From Oscillospiraceae bacterium (GTDB taxonomy: Bacteria; Bacillota; Clostridia; Oscillospirales; CAG-272): a stretch of DNA of 64,000 nt. Position 1 is the first letter of the stretch, and every line of letters starts with the position of its first letter. The stretch covers positions 5,134 through 69,133 of the forward strand of contig SVRT01000013.1 in the NCBI GenBank assembly GCA_015064685.1. The letters are read 5' to 3'. Of the stretch, positions 1 to 8,174 are shown one piece after another. The position numbers were made by a program, and so were the translations under genes. The notes beneath the pieces are model-generated. The model ran no database searches and was not told where the DNA came from. It saw nothing but the letters and a program-made list of their open reading frames with translations.

Positions 1-486
1 TACAAACCGTGCAGACTTGCGCTGTTGTACATGTTGCCTCGTCACCTTTGGTGTGACCCAGCGCATCTACAAGAATTTCACTACAAACCGTGCAGACTTG
101 CGCTGTTGTACATGTTGCCTCGTCACCTTTGGTGTGACCCAGCGCATCTACAAGAATTTCACTACAAACCGTGCAGACTTGCGCTGTTGTACATGTTGCC
201 TCGTCACCCTTGGTGTGACCCAGCGCATCTACAAGAATCTCTCTACAAACCGTGCAGACTTGCGCTGTTGTACATGTTGCCTCGTTACCCTTGGTGTGAC
301 CCAGCGCATCTACAAGAATCTCTCTACAAACCGTGCAGACTTGCGCTGTTGTACATGTTGCCTCGTTACCCTTAGTGTGACCCAGCGCATCTACAAGAAT
401 TTCACTACAAACCGTGCAGACTTGCGCTGTTGTACATGTTGCCTCGTCACCCTTGGTGTGACCCAGCGCATTTCCATATTCAAACG
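1..486 (-). repeat. 81-bp tandem repeat, six units, coding
   Basis: Units start at 1, 82, 163, 244, 325 and 406 with an exact 81-bp period, and the array continues beyond the window. Each unit encodes 27 residues of the surface protein (EILVDALGHTKG then D/N-EATCTTAQVCTVCS). The few differences are single bases, which points to recent expansion or homogenisation and to length variation between strains. Confidence 0.97.
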
Positions 487-2932
487 TTCTGCCACTTGAT
501 TTTCCACAAACACAAGATTTATAATATACTGCCTTATTGGTACAGGTCGCAGGACTCTTCAAGTATTTTAAACTTGCGTTTTCCAAATCATAAACATGTT
601 GCGCAAGTGTTCCGTATGCTTGATCGCATCTTGTGCATACAGCCAACTCGGTGCAACTTGCAACTCCGCCCATATGACCGATAGCTTTACCATACTCGAA
701 TGTATCATTCCCCACCTTACCGCAAATGCATGAAACAAAATACACTGCCGCATTTTCACAATCTGCATCCGAGACAAGATATTTGTTGGAGGTCACTTCA
801 TACGTATAGCTATGTTGTATAGGAGAACCTGCATTGAAGGTTTCCCCTCCTTTCGCGCCACAATAACAGGAGTAATAATACGTCGCTGCCTTGGTGCAGG
901 TCGCTTCACTCTTGAGATATTGAGCTGCTACTACCTGCTCGGTATATTGGTGATCGAGCATAATGCCCGCCTCAAAAGTTTCTTCTCCAATCTCTCCGCA
1001 TGAACAAGAATAGAAATACACGGCCAAGGAAGTGCAAGTTGCCGCACGTTTAATATATCTATCAGTTGTTCTCGTTCTGTTAAAAGTGTGGGGGATTGTA
1101 TTTCCATAGTGCTCGCCACATCTGTTACATTTTGCAGCTTCAGTACAAGTCGCCTCACCGCCAATATGTCCAAGTGCATTACCATATGTAAAGGTATCGC
1201 TACCAGCCTTGCCACATGCGCAAGATTTATTGTAGACCGCAGCATTTTCGCAATCTGCGGCATCCTTCAGATACTTTGCATCCGCAATCTCATGTTGATA
1301 TACGTGAGCCTTTACCGTACCAACGGTAAAATATTCGTTGCCCCTCTCACCGCACTCACAGGAATAATAATAAGTCATAGGCGAGTCACAACTTGCCTCT
1401 GCTCTGAAATATTCAGAAGTCATTACTTGCTCAATGAAGCTATGAGGCAAGGGCGCGCCATTGTCAAAGCTTTCCGCGCTTATCGCTCCGCAATAGATAC
1501 AACTGTAAAAATACTTTTCTGCGCTGGTGCAGGTCGCCTTAGACTTGAAATAAAGTTGCGATGTATTCTTGCTTGAAAAATCGTGACGGCAAGACATATT
1601 TATATCGTATTGCCAAGTTTGCCCCTCATAGGAAATAGTCAAGGTTTGCTTTCCACGAGTGTCCGTCTCAAAGCCCGAAACCATCTCTTCAGTTATCATG
1701 ATTTTTTCGATGCCTGCAAGCCCTGAAGAATATTTAATATTCAAGTATCCTCCGCTCACATCGAGCACATCACCCGTCAGATATTCGGTCTTTGCTGGTA
1801 GGCTGCCAAGATTGACAGATTCGATCGCTTTGCTTAGATCCTGAGGATTTGATCTTAACTGTGGATATGGATAATTCGCGTTTGTATCTATTATCCAATC
1901 GTTTTCAAAATCAAATCCGGTGTACATAGCCTTGTTAGATATCTGAGATTGATTGAGAGAAACTCCTTTCTGCGCACCCGTATATGTAGAACCGTTGTAA
2001 TAAGAAGATGTAACATAATTTGTTTCTTCTGAAACATTCGTAGTTGTATTATAGGAAATACCATATTTTACAGCACCCACATTATAACATCCAAGTATAC
2101 TCGAATAAATATACTGTCCGGAAATACCACAAGCATATATCCTCGATCCGGTTTTTCCAACGGCATCTATGTTACCTGTATTATATGAATCCTGTATACG
2201 ACTATAATATGTAGTTGAATCTTTCCGCCCTTCTGAATCGCCGCATATTCCCCCCGCGTGAACTTTACCATATGCCTCTGTTATAGCTATGTCACCGGTA
2301 TTATAGCACAAATGTATGTTTTTGTTTTTTCCGTTCTTGTAATCAACCTTTAACCTTCCAACAATTCCACCGACATATGTTAATCTCGAATTGTTCGTGG
2401 AACTTATTCTGCCTAAAACATTGCCGGTATTATAACAATTTTCAATTACTCCATTATAACAGTATCCAGCTATAAAGCCAACGTACACATCCCCCGAAGA
2501 TACTTGACCGGCGATATTTCCACCGTCCATACCCAAATTTTTCACCGTTCCACCAAGAATGTATGAAAATAACCCATAATATGACATAGTGTCATTTACA
2601 ACTATGCGCATGCCAATAATACTATATCCGTTACCATCAAAAACACCTCGAAATGTGCCACTATCACCATTCGCCGACCCAATCGGATTCCAACCACAGC
2701 CCTGATAGTCGTAATCGCCACCCTCCGCTGTCGCTTCCGTAAGATCAATATCATTCATTAGGATGTAATTTGCCGAAAGATCATTGCGTACATTGTAGAG
2801 GTCTTCGACCGTGTATATCTCGATCCATTCTTCCACTGCCTCAGTTTCCACCGCAGATACCGTAGTGAAACAAACCGCTATCAGTATTAAGACCATAAGC
2901 GTTACAGTACAAATTTTAATTACTCTTTTCAT
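1..2932 (-). CDS. large secreted repeat protein, GLUG-like/Big_3 (partial, 3' end beyond the left edge)
   Basis: An open frame of at least 977 codons starts at ATG 2932, with AAGGAG eight bases upstream, and runs off base 1 with no stop. Residues 1-27 are a signal peptide (MKRVIKICTVTLMVLILIAV, ending VSA). Residues about 40-340 contain GLUG-like repeats of beta-helix adhesins (VGGIVG, CYNTGNV). Residues about 365-448 match a bacterial Ig-like domain of the Big_3 kind (YLTGDVLDVSGGYL, SGF, LTISYEG). Then come repeats of about 50-70 residues with CxCG and TFxxGxxLxH words, and from about residue 815 six tandem 27-residue repeats (ALGHTKGDEATCT, VCTVC). The Cys pairs suggest small metal- or disulfide-stabilised modules. 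It is probably secreted or cell-surface; the anchor would lie outside the window. The function is unknown; adhesin or matrix protein is an inference. Confidence 0.85.
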   Translation of the reverse strand, partial: MKRVIKICTVTLMVLILIAVCFTTVSAVETEAVEEWIEIYTVEDLYNVRNDLSANYILMNDIDLTEATAEGGDYDYQGCGWNPIGSANGDSGTFRGVFDGNGYSIIGMRIVVNDTMSYYGLFSYILGGTVKNLGMDGGNIAGQVSSGDVYVGFIAGYCYNGVIENCYNTGNVLGRISSTNNSRLTYVGGIVGRLKVDYKNGKNKNIHLCYNTGDIAITEAYGKVHAGGICGDSEGRKDSTTYYSRIQDSYNTGNIDAVGKTGSRIYACGISGQYIYSSILGCYNVGAVKYGISYNTTTNVSEETNYVTSSYYNGSTYTGAQKGVSLNQSQISNKAMYTGFDFENDWIIDTNANYPYPQLRSNPQDLSKAIESVNLGSLPAKTEYLTGDVLDVSGGYLNIKYSSGLAGIEKIMITEEMVSGFETDTRGKQTLTISYEGQTWQYDINMSCRHDFSSKNTSQLYFKSKATCTSAEKYFYSCIYCGAISAESFDNGAPLPHSFIEQVMTSEYFRAEASCDSPMTYYYSCECGERGNEYFTVGTVKAHVYQHEIADAKYLKDAADCENAAVYNKSCACGKAGSDTFTYGNALGHIGGEATCTEAAKCNRCGEHYGNTIPHTFNRTRTTDRYIKRAATCTSLAVYFYSCSCGEIGEETFEAGIMLDHQYTEQVVAAQYLKSEATCTKAATYYYSCYCGAKGGETFNAGSPIQHSYTYEVTSNKYLVSDADCENAAVYFVSCICGKVGNDTFEYGKAIGHMGGVASCTELAVCTRCDQAYGTLAQHVYDLENASLKYLKSPATCTNKAVYYKSCVCGKSSGRTFEYGNALGHTKGDEATCTTAQVCTVCSEILVDALGHTKGNEATCTTAQVCTVCREILVDALGHTKGNEATCTTAQVCTVCREILVDALGHTKGDEATCTTAQVCTVCSEILVDALGHTKGDEATCTTAQVCTVCSEILVDALGHTKGDEATCTTAQVCTVC

Positions 2933-3013
2933 TTCATTTACTCCTTTTGGTGTTTTTATTAAGCAACGCCGAGGGGTTTAATAACCCCTCTTTATTAGCG
3001 TGCCGAGTTGGAT

Positions 3014-3262
3014 TTACCAAAGCGATTCAAAAAAATCGTACACTGTCGCACAAAATCCTATCAACGAAAATATCGTTATATATGGAAAAAGCACGCATAA
3101 TGATGATACAAGCAACTCGAATACGATCCATATTGTTTTGCCCTACAAAAAGCTTATAAATGAAAAACCCAAAATCAAAATATTTACTGCAGGATTTTCA
3201 AAGCTCATCAAAGCTAAAGCAATACACAAAATGGAAATTATTATTTTTTCTTGCTATTTCAC
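3014..3262 (-). pseudogene. small hydrophobic membrane protein frame with two in-frame TAG codons
   Basis: The frame begins at GTG 3262, seven bases after GGAG of an AAAGGAGAG ribosome binding site, and ends at TAA 3014. It holds 82 codons with no TAA or TGA but with TAG at codon 3 (3254-3256) and codon 40 (3143-3145). The conceptual product is coherent and strongly hydrophobic (ISILCIALALMSF, VNILILGFSFISFL, IWIVFELLVSSLCVLFPYI), giving two to three membrane segments. A consensus promoter lies upstream and the surface protein gene follows on the same strand. TAG is an ordinary stop in this genome (25598-25600), so a decayed gene is likelier than recoding. The family was not recognised. Confidence 0.4.
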
Positions 3263-3345
3263 TTTATCTCTCCTTTCTTTATATTTTTCGCCAAAAGTGG
3301 ATAAATTGGTAATAGCAACAAAAACCATTTTTATATCTGTGAGTT

Positions 3346-3374
3346 AGTATATCATATTTTAAAGTATCTGTCAA
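3346..3374 (-). promoter_or_regulatory. sigma-A promoter for the leftward small frame and surface protein
   Basis: Minus strand: TTGACA (3369-3374), 17-bp spacer, TATACT (3346-3351). Transcription would start near 3339, about 77 bases before the GTG of the broken small gene and about 400 bases before the surface protein. Confidence 0.7.
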
Positions 3375-3422
3375 GAGCAAAATTTATTTGTTATAATTAA
3401 TATAAGAAATGAGGTGGCAGAT

Positions 3423-3662
3423 ATGAAAAGCATTTACGAATCAGAGTACTTACAAATAGGACTCAAAATAGCATATTATAGAAAGTTGCGTGGACTTACA
3501 CAGGAGCAGCTTGCTGAAAAGATTGATAAGACACCTGCATTTATCGGTCATGTTGAGGCACCAAACATCAACAAGGCGGTCTCACTCGATACCCTCTTCG
3601 ACATTGCAAGAGTGCTAGATATCCCACCTTATAAATTCATAACATTTGAAAACGATCAATAA
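3423..3662 (+). CDS. XRE-family helix-turn-helix regulator, small
   Basis: A 79-residue DNA-binding protein that is essentially one Cro/C1 helix-turn-helix domain (IGLKIAYYRKLRGLTQEQLAEKI, then TPAFIGHVE and LDTLFDIARVLDIP). ATG 3423 is chosen because GAGGTGG (3411-3417) sits five bases upstream; GTG 3414 would put the start inside that site. TATAAT lies at 3392-3397 with no clear -35 box. It is divergent from the promoter of the surface protein, so it may control that promoter, which is inference only. There is no effector domain. Confidence 0.85.
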   Translation: MKSIYESEYLQIGLKIAYYRKLRGLTQEQLAEKIDKTPAFIGHVEAPNINKAVSLDTLFDIARVLDIPPYKFITFENDQ

Positions 3663-3695
3663 AAAAGTGCAAGGAGCATTACACCTTGCACTTTT
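3663..3695 (+). terminator. rho-independent terminator of the XRE gene
   Basis: AAAAGTGCAAGG pairs with CCTTGCACTTTT, with the T-run after the stem. It starts one base after the stop codon. Confidence 0.85.
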
Positions 3696-3954
3696 ACTGT
3701 TTTTTGTTGCACTTTATTTTATTCTAATAAAACTCCTCACTGTTGCGGCTCCTGAATCTTCTCTTTATACTTCTCAAGCAACTCAAAGACACACAGGCGG
3801 TGTATCTCGTTATAATCGATAAAAAATGTCATGAACTTCTTATCATCCCCATGAACCGTTCCTGAAGCGAGTAACGGGAACGCAGATGCAACCACTCCCG
3901 AAGCAGATACCCCCAACTCAAACGATACAACAAACGACAATAAATAATCATCAC

Positions 3955-3986
3955 AAAAGAGCCTATCCGCACGGATAGGCTCTTTT
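3955..3986 (+). terminator. strong bidirectional hairpin terminator
   Basis: AAAAGAGCCTATCC and GGATAGGCTCTTTT form a perfect 14-bp stem around GCAC, followed by T-rich sequence. It probably ended the gene whose 3' remnant lies at 3855-3947. Confidence 0.8.
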
Positions 3987-4395
3987 CTATTTCAAATTTT
4001 GATTTGTCGGGGACGCGGGGGGATGCGGGGACGCGTGCCTCCGACGACTGCACAGACTTCGCCGCAAGCGGCTTCGCTAGTGCGGCGAGCCTGCAAAGCA
4101 GGCTTTCGCCTCCGCAAAAACTTTCAATATTTTGGGTCCTTTTAGGGTGACGTAGGATTTTTCGCCACCAAGGGTGGCTAAAAAAATCCCTCACTGACCT
4201 TTTTGTATTGATAAGGTTTAGAACCCAGCCGATGAAAAACCTTTAAGCTCAAAGAATATCTAAGTTTAAGAAAGCTTTTGAAACGATTTTTGATTTACTC
4301 GCAACACGATAGCAGTGGGGCTATGCAGGTGCGACACGGTTTAGATAGATAAACCGTCTTGACTTGTATAAAATATACTTTGGGGTTTTGGGGGT

Positions 4396-4429
4396 GTGGG
4401 GGGCTTTTTTCCCTGGAAAAGCCCCCCAC
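4396..4429. repeat. perfect GC-rich inverted repeat downstream of glgB
   Basis: GTGGGGGGCTTTT and AAAAGCCCCCCAC form a 13-bp perfect stem with an 8-base loop. It resembles other G/C-block palindromes here (25607-25690) and could end glgB transcription. The TAAACCGCAATTTA boundary word follows at about 4449-4462, touching the glgB stop codon. Confidence 0.6.
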
Positions 4430-4463
4430 GCGCATCCCCCTCGCCTCCCATATAAACCGCAAT

Positions 4464-6449
4464 TTATCTATTCACCTTTGCAAGGCAGATTGCGACTCTT
4501 GAGGGGAGGTAGATCGGGAATTCGCTCTTTTTGCCCTTACCCTCGGTTTTGTAAATTACGTCCTTGGAAACTCTGTCCCAACCGCCGAAAAGTGAGTCGT
4601 CGCTTGAGAAGATGACCTTGTATTCTCCGCTCTTGCCCGTCTTTACGGCATAATTTTCAAAGCTTGCCGTCGGATTGAAGTTAAACACGAAGATATTCGC
4701 TCCGACCTCGACCGTCATCACCTTGTTTTCCTCGTCGACAAATAGCGGCTTCGGCACCTTTGAGAAGAGCTTTTTCGCCTTGGCAAGCTCTATCATCGCG
4801 CGGTCAAACTCGAGCAAATATTCGTATTTAAGGCTCTTATCGTCCGCAAGATGCCACTGACGTCGGCAGTAATAGTGACTCCAACCGTTGCCCTCGCGCG
4901 GAAAATCTATCCATTCGGGGTGACCGAACTCGTTGCCCATAAAGTTGAGGTATCCCTCTCCTCCGAGCGCGAGCGTAACAAGCCTTATCATCTTGTGAAG
5001 CGCGATTCCGCGGTCGATTATATAGCTGTCCTGATCCTTGGACATACGCGTATACATCTCGCTGTCGCAAAGGCGGAACATTATCGTCTTGTCTCCAACG
5101 AGCGCCTGATCGTGCGACTCGGCATAGCCTATATACTTCTCCTTTGGGCGGCGCGAGGTAAGCTCGTGATAGATATGCCACATACCCCAATCCTCGTCGC
5201 GCTGATCCTTGAGCAGCCTTACCCACATATCAGGCTCGCCCATCGCGAGTCTGTAATCAAATCCAATGCCACCGTCCTCGATCGGCAGGCACATACCGGG
5301 CATCGCAGACATATCCTCGGCAATTGTTATCGCGTCGGGCTTGACCTCGCGGATAAGCTTGTTTGCGAGCTGAAGATATGTTATCGCCTCGGTGTCGGTG
5401 TTGAGCGAGAAATATTTTGAGTAATCCGTAAACGCAACGCCAAGTCCGTGATCGTGGTATATCATACTCGTGACTCCGTCAAAGCGGAAACCGTCGAAAT
5501 GATACTCCTCAAGCCAGAAGCGGAGGTTGGAAAGAAGGAATCTGATAACCTCTTTCTTGTCGTAATTAAAGAGCTTTGTTCCCCAGGCAGGATGATCACC
5601 CCTGCCACCCTCGTGGAAGAACTGCGTCGCGGTTCCGTCGAACATATTGAGCCCGTCGCCCTCGTTGCCTACCGCGTGTGAGTGCACGAGATCGAGCAGC
5701 ACGGCAATACCCATCTTATGCGCCTCGTCAACGAGCATCTTAAGCTCGTATGGCGTGCCAAACTTTGACGATGCCGCAAAGAAGGAGGAGACCTGATAGC
5801 CAAACGATGCGTAATACGGATGCTCCATGATCGCCATTATCTGTATCGTGTTGTATCCAAGCGCCTTTATGCGAGGCAGGATATTCTCACGGAACTCGTT
5901 AAAGGTTCCGACGGTCTCGCTCTCCTGAGCCATACCGATGTGGCACTCGTAGACAAAAAGCTCCTTTTGAGGCTTAAAGTTCTTCTTCTGCCACTTGTAT
6001 TCGGGCTCGTCAACGACAACGCCGCACCAAAGATGCGAGTCCTTGTCCTGAAGCACGCGGCGGATAAAGAGAGGGACTCGGCGCAAAAGCCTGCCGTCCT
6101 TTTCAACTATCGCCTGAACGTGACAGTTGTTCCAGAGCGCGTCCTTACCCTCAAGATATACCTCGAAAACACCGCCGTCAAGTCTTGTCATAGGAAGCGC
6201 AGTCATATCCCAGCCGACCATATCTCCCGTGAGATACATTCTGTCAGCCGCAGGAGCCCACTCGCGATAGACCCATCCGTCGTTCGTGCGGTGGAAACCG
6301 AAATACTCATGCATATCCGCAAAGCCGTAAAGAGATCCACCCTTGCCGACAAGCTCGCATAGCTTGTCCTCGTATCTCTCCATTCTGAGATCAATATCTT
6401 TTTCAAAGGGCAAAAGCCACTTGTCATATTCGAATATCCTGTAACTCAT
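4464..6449 (-). CDS. glgB: 1,4-alpha-glucan (glycogen) branching enzyme, GH13
   Basis: Makes alpha-1,6 branches in glycogen by cutting and re-attaching alpha-1,4 glucan chains in the cytoplasm. The 661-residue protein has the N-terminal carbohydrate-binding module (WVYREWAP near residue 66), a GH13 barrel with DLVHSHAV, the nucleophile Asp in DGFRFDGVTSM (about residue 324), the acid/base Glu in IAEDMSAMPG and the stabiliser in ESHDQALVGDK, then a C-terminal beta domain. The layout resembles the eukaryote-like branching enzymes of some Clostridia. ATG 6449 is chosen for GGAGGTG five bases upstream; ATG 6464 lacks a good site. No other glg gene is nearby, so it is a monocistronic gene with its own consensus promoter. 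Confidence 0.93.
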   Translation of the reverse strand: MSYRIFEYDKWLLPFEKDIDLRMERYEDKLCELVGKGGSLYGFADMHEYFGFHRTNDGWVYREWAPAADRMYLTGDMVGWDMTALPMTRLDGGVFEVYLEGKDALWNNCHVQAIVEKDGRLLRRVPLFIRRVLQDKDSHLWCGVVVDEPEYKWQKKNFKPQKELFVYECHIGMAQESETVGTFNEFRENILPRIKALGYNTIQIMAIMEHPYYASFGYQVSSFFAASSKFGTPYELKMLVDEAHKMGIAVLLDLVHSHAVGNEGDGLNMFDGTATQFFHEGGRGDHPAWGTKLFNYDKKEVIRFLLSNLRFWLEEYHFDGFRFDGVTSMIYHDHGLGVAFTDYSKYFSLNTDTEAITYLQLANKLIREVKPDAITIAEDMSAMPGMCLPIEDGGIGFDYRLAMGEPDMWVRLLKDQRDEDWGMWHIYHELTSRRPKEKYIGYAESHDQALVGDKTIMFRLCDSEMYTRMSKDQDSYIIDRGIALHKMIRLVTLALGGEGYLNFMGNEFGHPEWIDFPREGNGWSHYYCRRQWHLADDKSLKYEYLLEFDRAMIELAKAKKLFSKVPKPLFVDEENKVMTVEVGANIFVFNFNPTASFENYAVKTGKSGEYKVIFSSDDSLFGGWDRVSKDVIYKTEGKGKKSEFPIYLPSRVAICLAKVNR

Positions 6450-6478
6450 ATAGCACCTCCGCACAGTTTTCTACTCTT

Positions 6479-6507
6479 ATTATACTACTTTTATCCCACC
6501 GTGTCAA
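6479..6507 (-). promoter_or_regulatory. consensus promoter of glgB
   Basis: Minus strand: TTGACA (6502-6507), 17 bp, TATAAT (6479-6484). Both hexamers are exact consensus. Confidence 0.9.
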
Positions 6508-6556
6508 GAAAAGTATTCCCCCCAATAATCTCCAATATTATCATCCCCAAAAATCT

Positions 6557-6811
6557 TCAAATTTTGATTTGTCGGTGTGTTAAGCCTTCCCCAGCGGGGA
6601 AGGGGGACCGCGTTAGCGGTGGATGAGGAGGTCGCCCTTTTGAGGGCTTCGCTTCTGTAAAAAGACATAGTTTCGATGCAAAAGAATCATTGTGCGACAA
6701 AACAAAATCCACATAACTCCAGTGGTATATATTTTATTGGCGACCTCCTCATCCACCACCTTCGGTGGTCCCCCTTCTCCGCTGGAGAAGGCTATTCGTA
6801 AAACCCCAATT
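6557..6811. repeat. gene-free inverted-repeat element, copy A1
   Basis: The core is 6583-6793. Ends: AAGCCTTCCCCAGCGGGGAA (left) and TTCTCCGCTGGAGAAGGCT (right), each followed inward by GGGGGACC and GGATGAGGAGGTCGCC, so the terminal inverted repeats span about 50 bp. The boundary word TCAAATTTTGATTTGTCGG lies outside at 6557-6575 and AAAACCCCAATTTA at the other side. Compared with A2-A4 the core is in reverse orientation. It holds no ORF and is too short for a transposase, so it fits a MITE-like element. Confidence 0.85.
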
Positions 6812-6821
6812 TAGTAAAACA

Positions 6822-6847
6822 AAAAGAGCGTGAAAACACGCTCTTTT
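6822..6847 (-). terminator. terminator of the carboxypeptidase operon
   Basis: AAAAGAGCGTG pairs with CACGCTCTTTT around AAAA, 37 bases after the stop codon at 6884. Confidence 0.85.
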
Positions 6848-6883
6848 GAATATTGTCACAGGGTATTGCCGCGACTATTACAT

Positions 6884-7591
6884 TTAATCGAGATACTCCT
6901 CAAGGGTGAGTCCCTTCTTGTGCATCTTCTCCGCATGCTCAACACCAACGTATCTGTAGTGCCAGGACTCGTACGCGTAGCCGGTCACATCCGTCTTATC
7001 CTTGGGGAAGCGGAGAACGAATCCGTACTCGTGAGCATGCTCACAGAGCCACTCGTAAGCCTCTGTCTCGGCAAAGCCCTTGTCATAAGGGTTACCGGGA
7101 GTCTCGTCGCCGTAGTTCCAAAGCCCCTCCATCTCGGTCGTAAAGAGGTCCATGCAAAGACCCGTCTGATGCTCACTCGTGCCGGGGAATGCAGAATATG
7201 TCAATACGTAATCCTTGACCTGCTCGTCGCTCCAATCGGGATGAGCAGCCTTCTCCTGTGCGAAATAGCGGTCGAAGAGAGTCTGCTGATACGCATAGGT
7301 GCGGTAAGCGCTTGTAATGGAAACGTTGGTGATGCCGTCCTTCTTCATAGCGTCAAGCATCTTGATAGCAGCCTCAGCGGCCTTCTCCTCAAGCTCAAGG
7401 CTCTTGCCACCCGTGGTGTACGCGGGGTCGACCGTAACGAGCTTTTCGGGTGCGTAATCCTCTTTTACTGTGTTCGACTTGTTAACGAGAACGAGATACG
7501 GATCCTCCTTCCACTTGTTGCAGCCTACAAGGCATATAGCGGAAAGAATAGATATAATTGCGAGAATAGCAGATATAAGCTTTAATTTCAT
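6884..7591 (-). CDS. D-alanyl-D-alanine carboxypeptidase, M15B (VanY/DacB-like) lipoprotein
   Basis: A zinc peptidase that trims the terminal D-Ala of peptidoglycan stem peptides outside the membrane. Length 235 residues. The N-terminus is a lipoprotein signal (LISAILAIISILSAICLVGC, lipobox LVGC). The LAS-family zinc motifs are present: SEHQTGLCMD (SxHxxGxxxD) and SWHYRY (catalytic Glu/His region ExWH-like). SAYRTYAYQ is the substrate Arg motif. The start ATG 7591 has AAGGAG 11-12 bases upstream, a long spacing. It follows the methyltransferase gene by 19 bases and is probably the last gene of a DUF6062-mnmM-carboxypeptidase operon. It could give tolerance to glycopeptides only with other van genes, none of which is here. 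Confidence 0.9.
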   Translation of the reverse strand: MKLKLISAILAIISILSAICLVGCNKWKEDPYLVLVNKSNTVKEDYAPEKLVTVDPAYTTGGKSLELEEKAAEAAIKMLDAMKKDGITNVSITSAYRTYAYQQTLFDRYFAQEKAAHPDWSDEQVKDYVLTYSAFPGTSEHQTGLCMDLFTTEMEGLWNYGDETPGNPYDKGFAETEAYEWLCEHAHEYGFVLRFPKDKTDVTGYAYESWHYRYVGVEHAEKMHKKGLTLEEYLD

Positions 7592-7610
7592 TTTCTTTAA
7601 TGCTCCTTGA

Positions 7611-8174
7611 TTATTTAGTCTTTTTCTTCGTTTCGATCATAAAAAAGTATGGCGAGGTCGCACTGTTGACGATCTTGACCTTGGTCACACAGACCTTAAA
7701 GCGGCTGAGCGTTTCAAAATACTCCTCAAGCATCTTTCCCTCAAGGTCGCCCTCGGGGTGACCGGGGTAGACGGCAATATTGAGTATAGCATCGTCGCCG
7801 AGCAGATCTATCGCTGCTTCTACCGCAGGCATCGTCGTCTCTCGCATCGTGGTGATGGTCTTGTCACCACCGGGAAGCCAACCGAGGTTGAACATTCCCG
7901 CCTTAATAGGACCCTCAACGTATTTTTTTACGTTATGATGCGAGTCGCAGATCAGCGTGTAGTTTTCGGGGCAGCCCCATTCCTTTAGATTTTTAGAGGT
8001 CGAATCAACCGCGCTCTGCTGAATATCAAAGGCGTAAACGTGACCGCTCTCACCGACCGTCTTTGACAAAAATTCGGTATCGTGACCGTTGCCCATCGTG
8101 AAGTCAACGACAACGTCGCCCTCACCGATGTGAGTCAGAATAAATTGCTTATGTAAGTCAAGTAGATCTATCAT
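7611..8174 (-). CDS. mnmM: class I SAM-dependent methyltransferase, MnmM/YtqB family
   Basis: 187 residues with a Rossmann SAM-binding core (DVVVDFTMGNGHDTEFL, motif I; VYAFDIQQ, motif II) and the family words FNLGWLPGGDK and YPGHPEG typical of the putative rRNA methylase family PF06962. In Bacillus the member YtqB is MnmM, which completes mnm5s2U at the tRNA wobble position; that function is transferred by family. Its ATG overlaps the stop of the DUF6062 gene by four bases (ATGA), showing translational coupling. mnmG lies elsewhere in this window, so both early and late steps of U34 modification are encoded. Confidence 0.85.
   Translation of the reverse strand: MIDLLDLHKQFILTHIGEGDVVVDFTMGNGHDTEFLSKTVGESGHVYAFDIQQSAVDSTSKNLKEWGCPENYTLICDSHHNVKKYVEGPIKAGMFNLGWLPGGDKTITTMRETTMPAVEAAIDLLGDDAILNIAVYPGHPEGDLEGKMLEEYFETLSRFKVCVTKVKIVNSATSPYFFMIETKKKTK

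Larger units (their letters stand above)
3696..4463. other. non-coding stretch with gene remnants and hairpins
   Basis: No intact gene is convincing here. A 30-codon open piece on the plus strand (3855-3947; PEASNGNADATTPEADTPN) looks like the hydrophilic tail of a lost protein and ends just before a perfect hairpin terminator. On the minus strand a 31-codon frame (3737-3832; FFIDYNEIHRLCVFELLEKY) looks protein-like but lacks a ribosome binding site. From 3992 the boundary word TCAAATTTTGATTTGTCGG begins a GC-rich patch of small hairpins (GCCGC-aa-GCGGC, GCCTGC-aaa-GCAGGC, GCCACC-aag-GGTGGC). At 4336-4358 ACGGTTTA faces TAAACCGT. The word CTCCGCAAAAACTTTCAATA near 4113 recurs inverted near 63940. 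Confidence 0.5.

Noticed and set aside
17..499. Plus-strand open frames across the 81-bp repeats
   Set aside because: They are the antisense of the surface protein repeats; the minus frame continues from a good start through 977 codons.
3014..3262. Genetic recoding of TAG
   Set aside because: TAG ends the intact gene at 25600, and no other gene here reads through TAG.
6583..6793. Insertion sequence
   Set aside because: No transposase frame; only inverted ends and a short interior.
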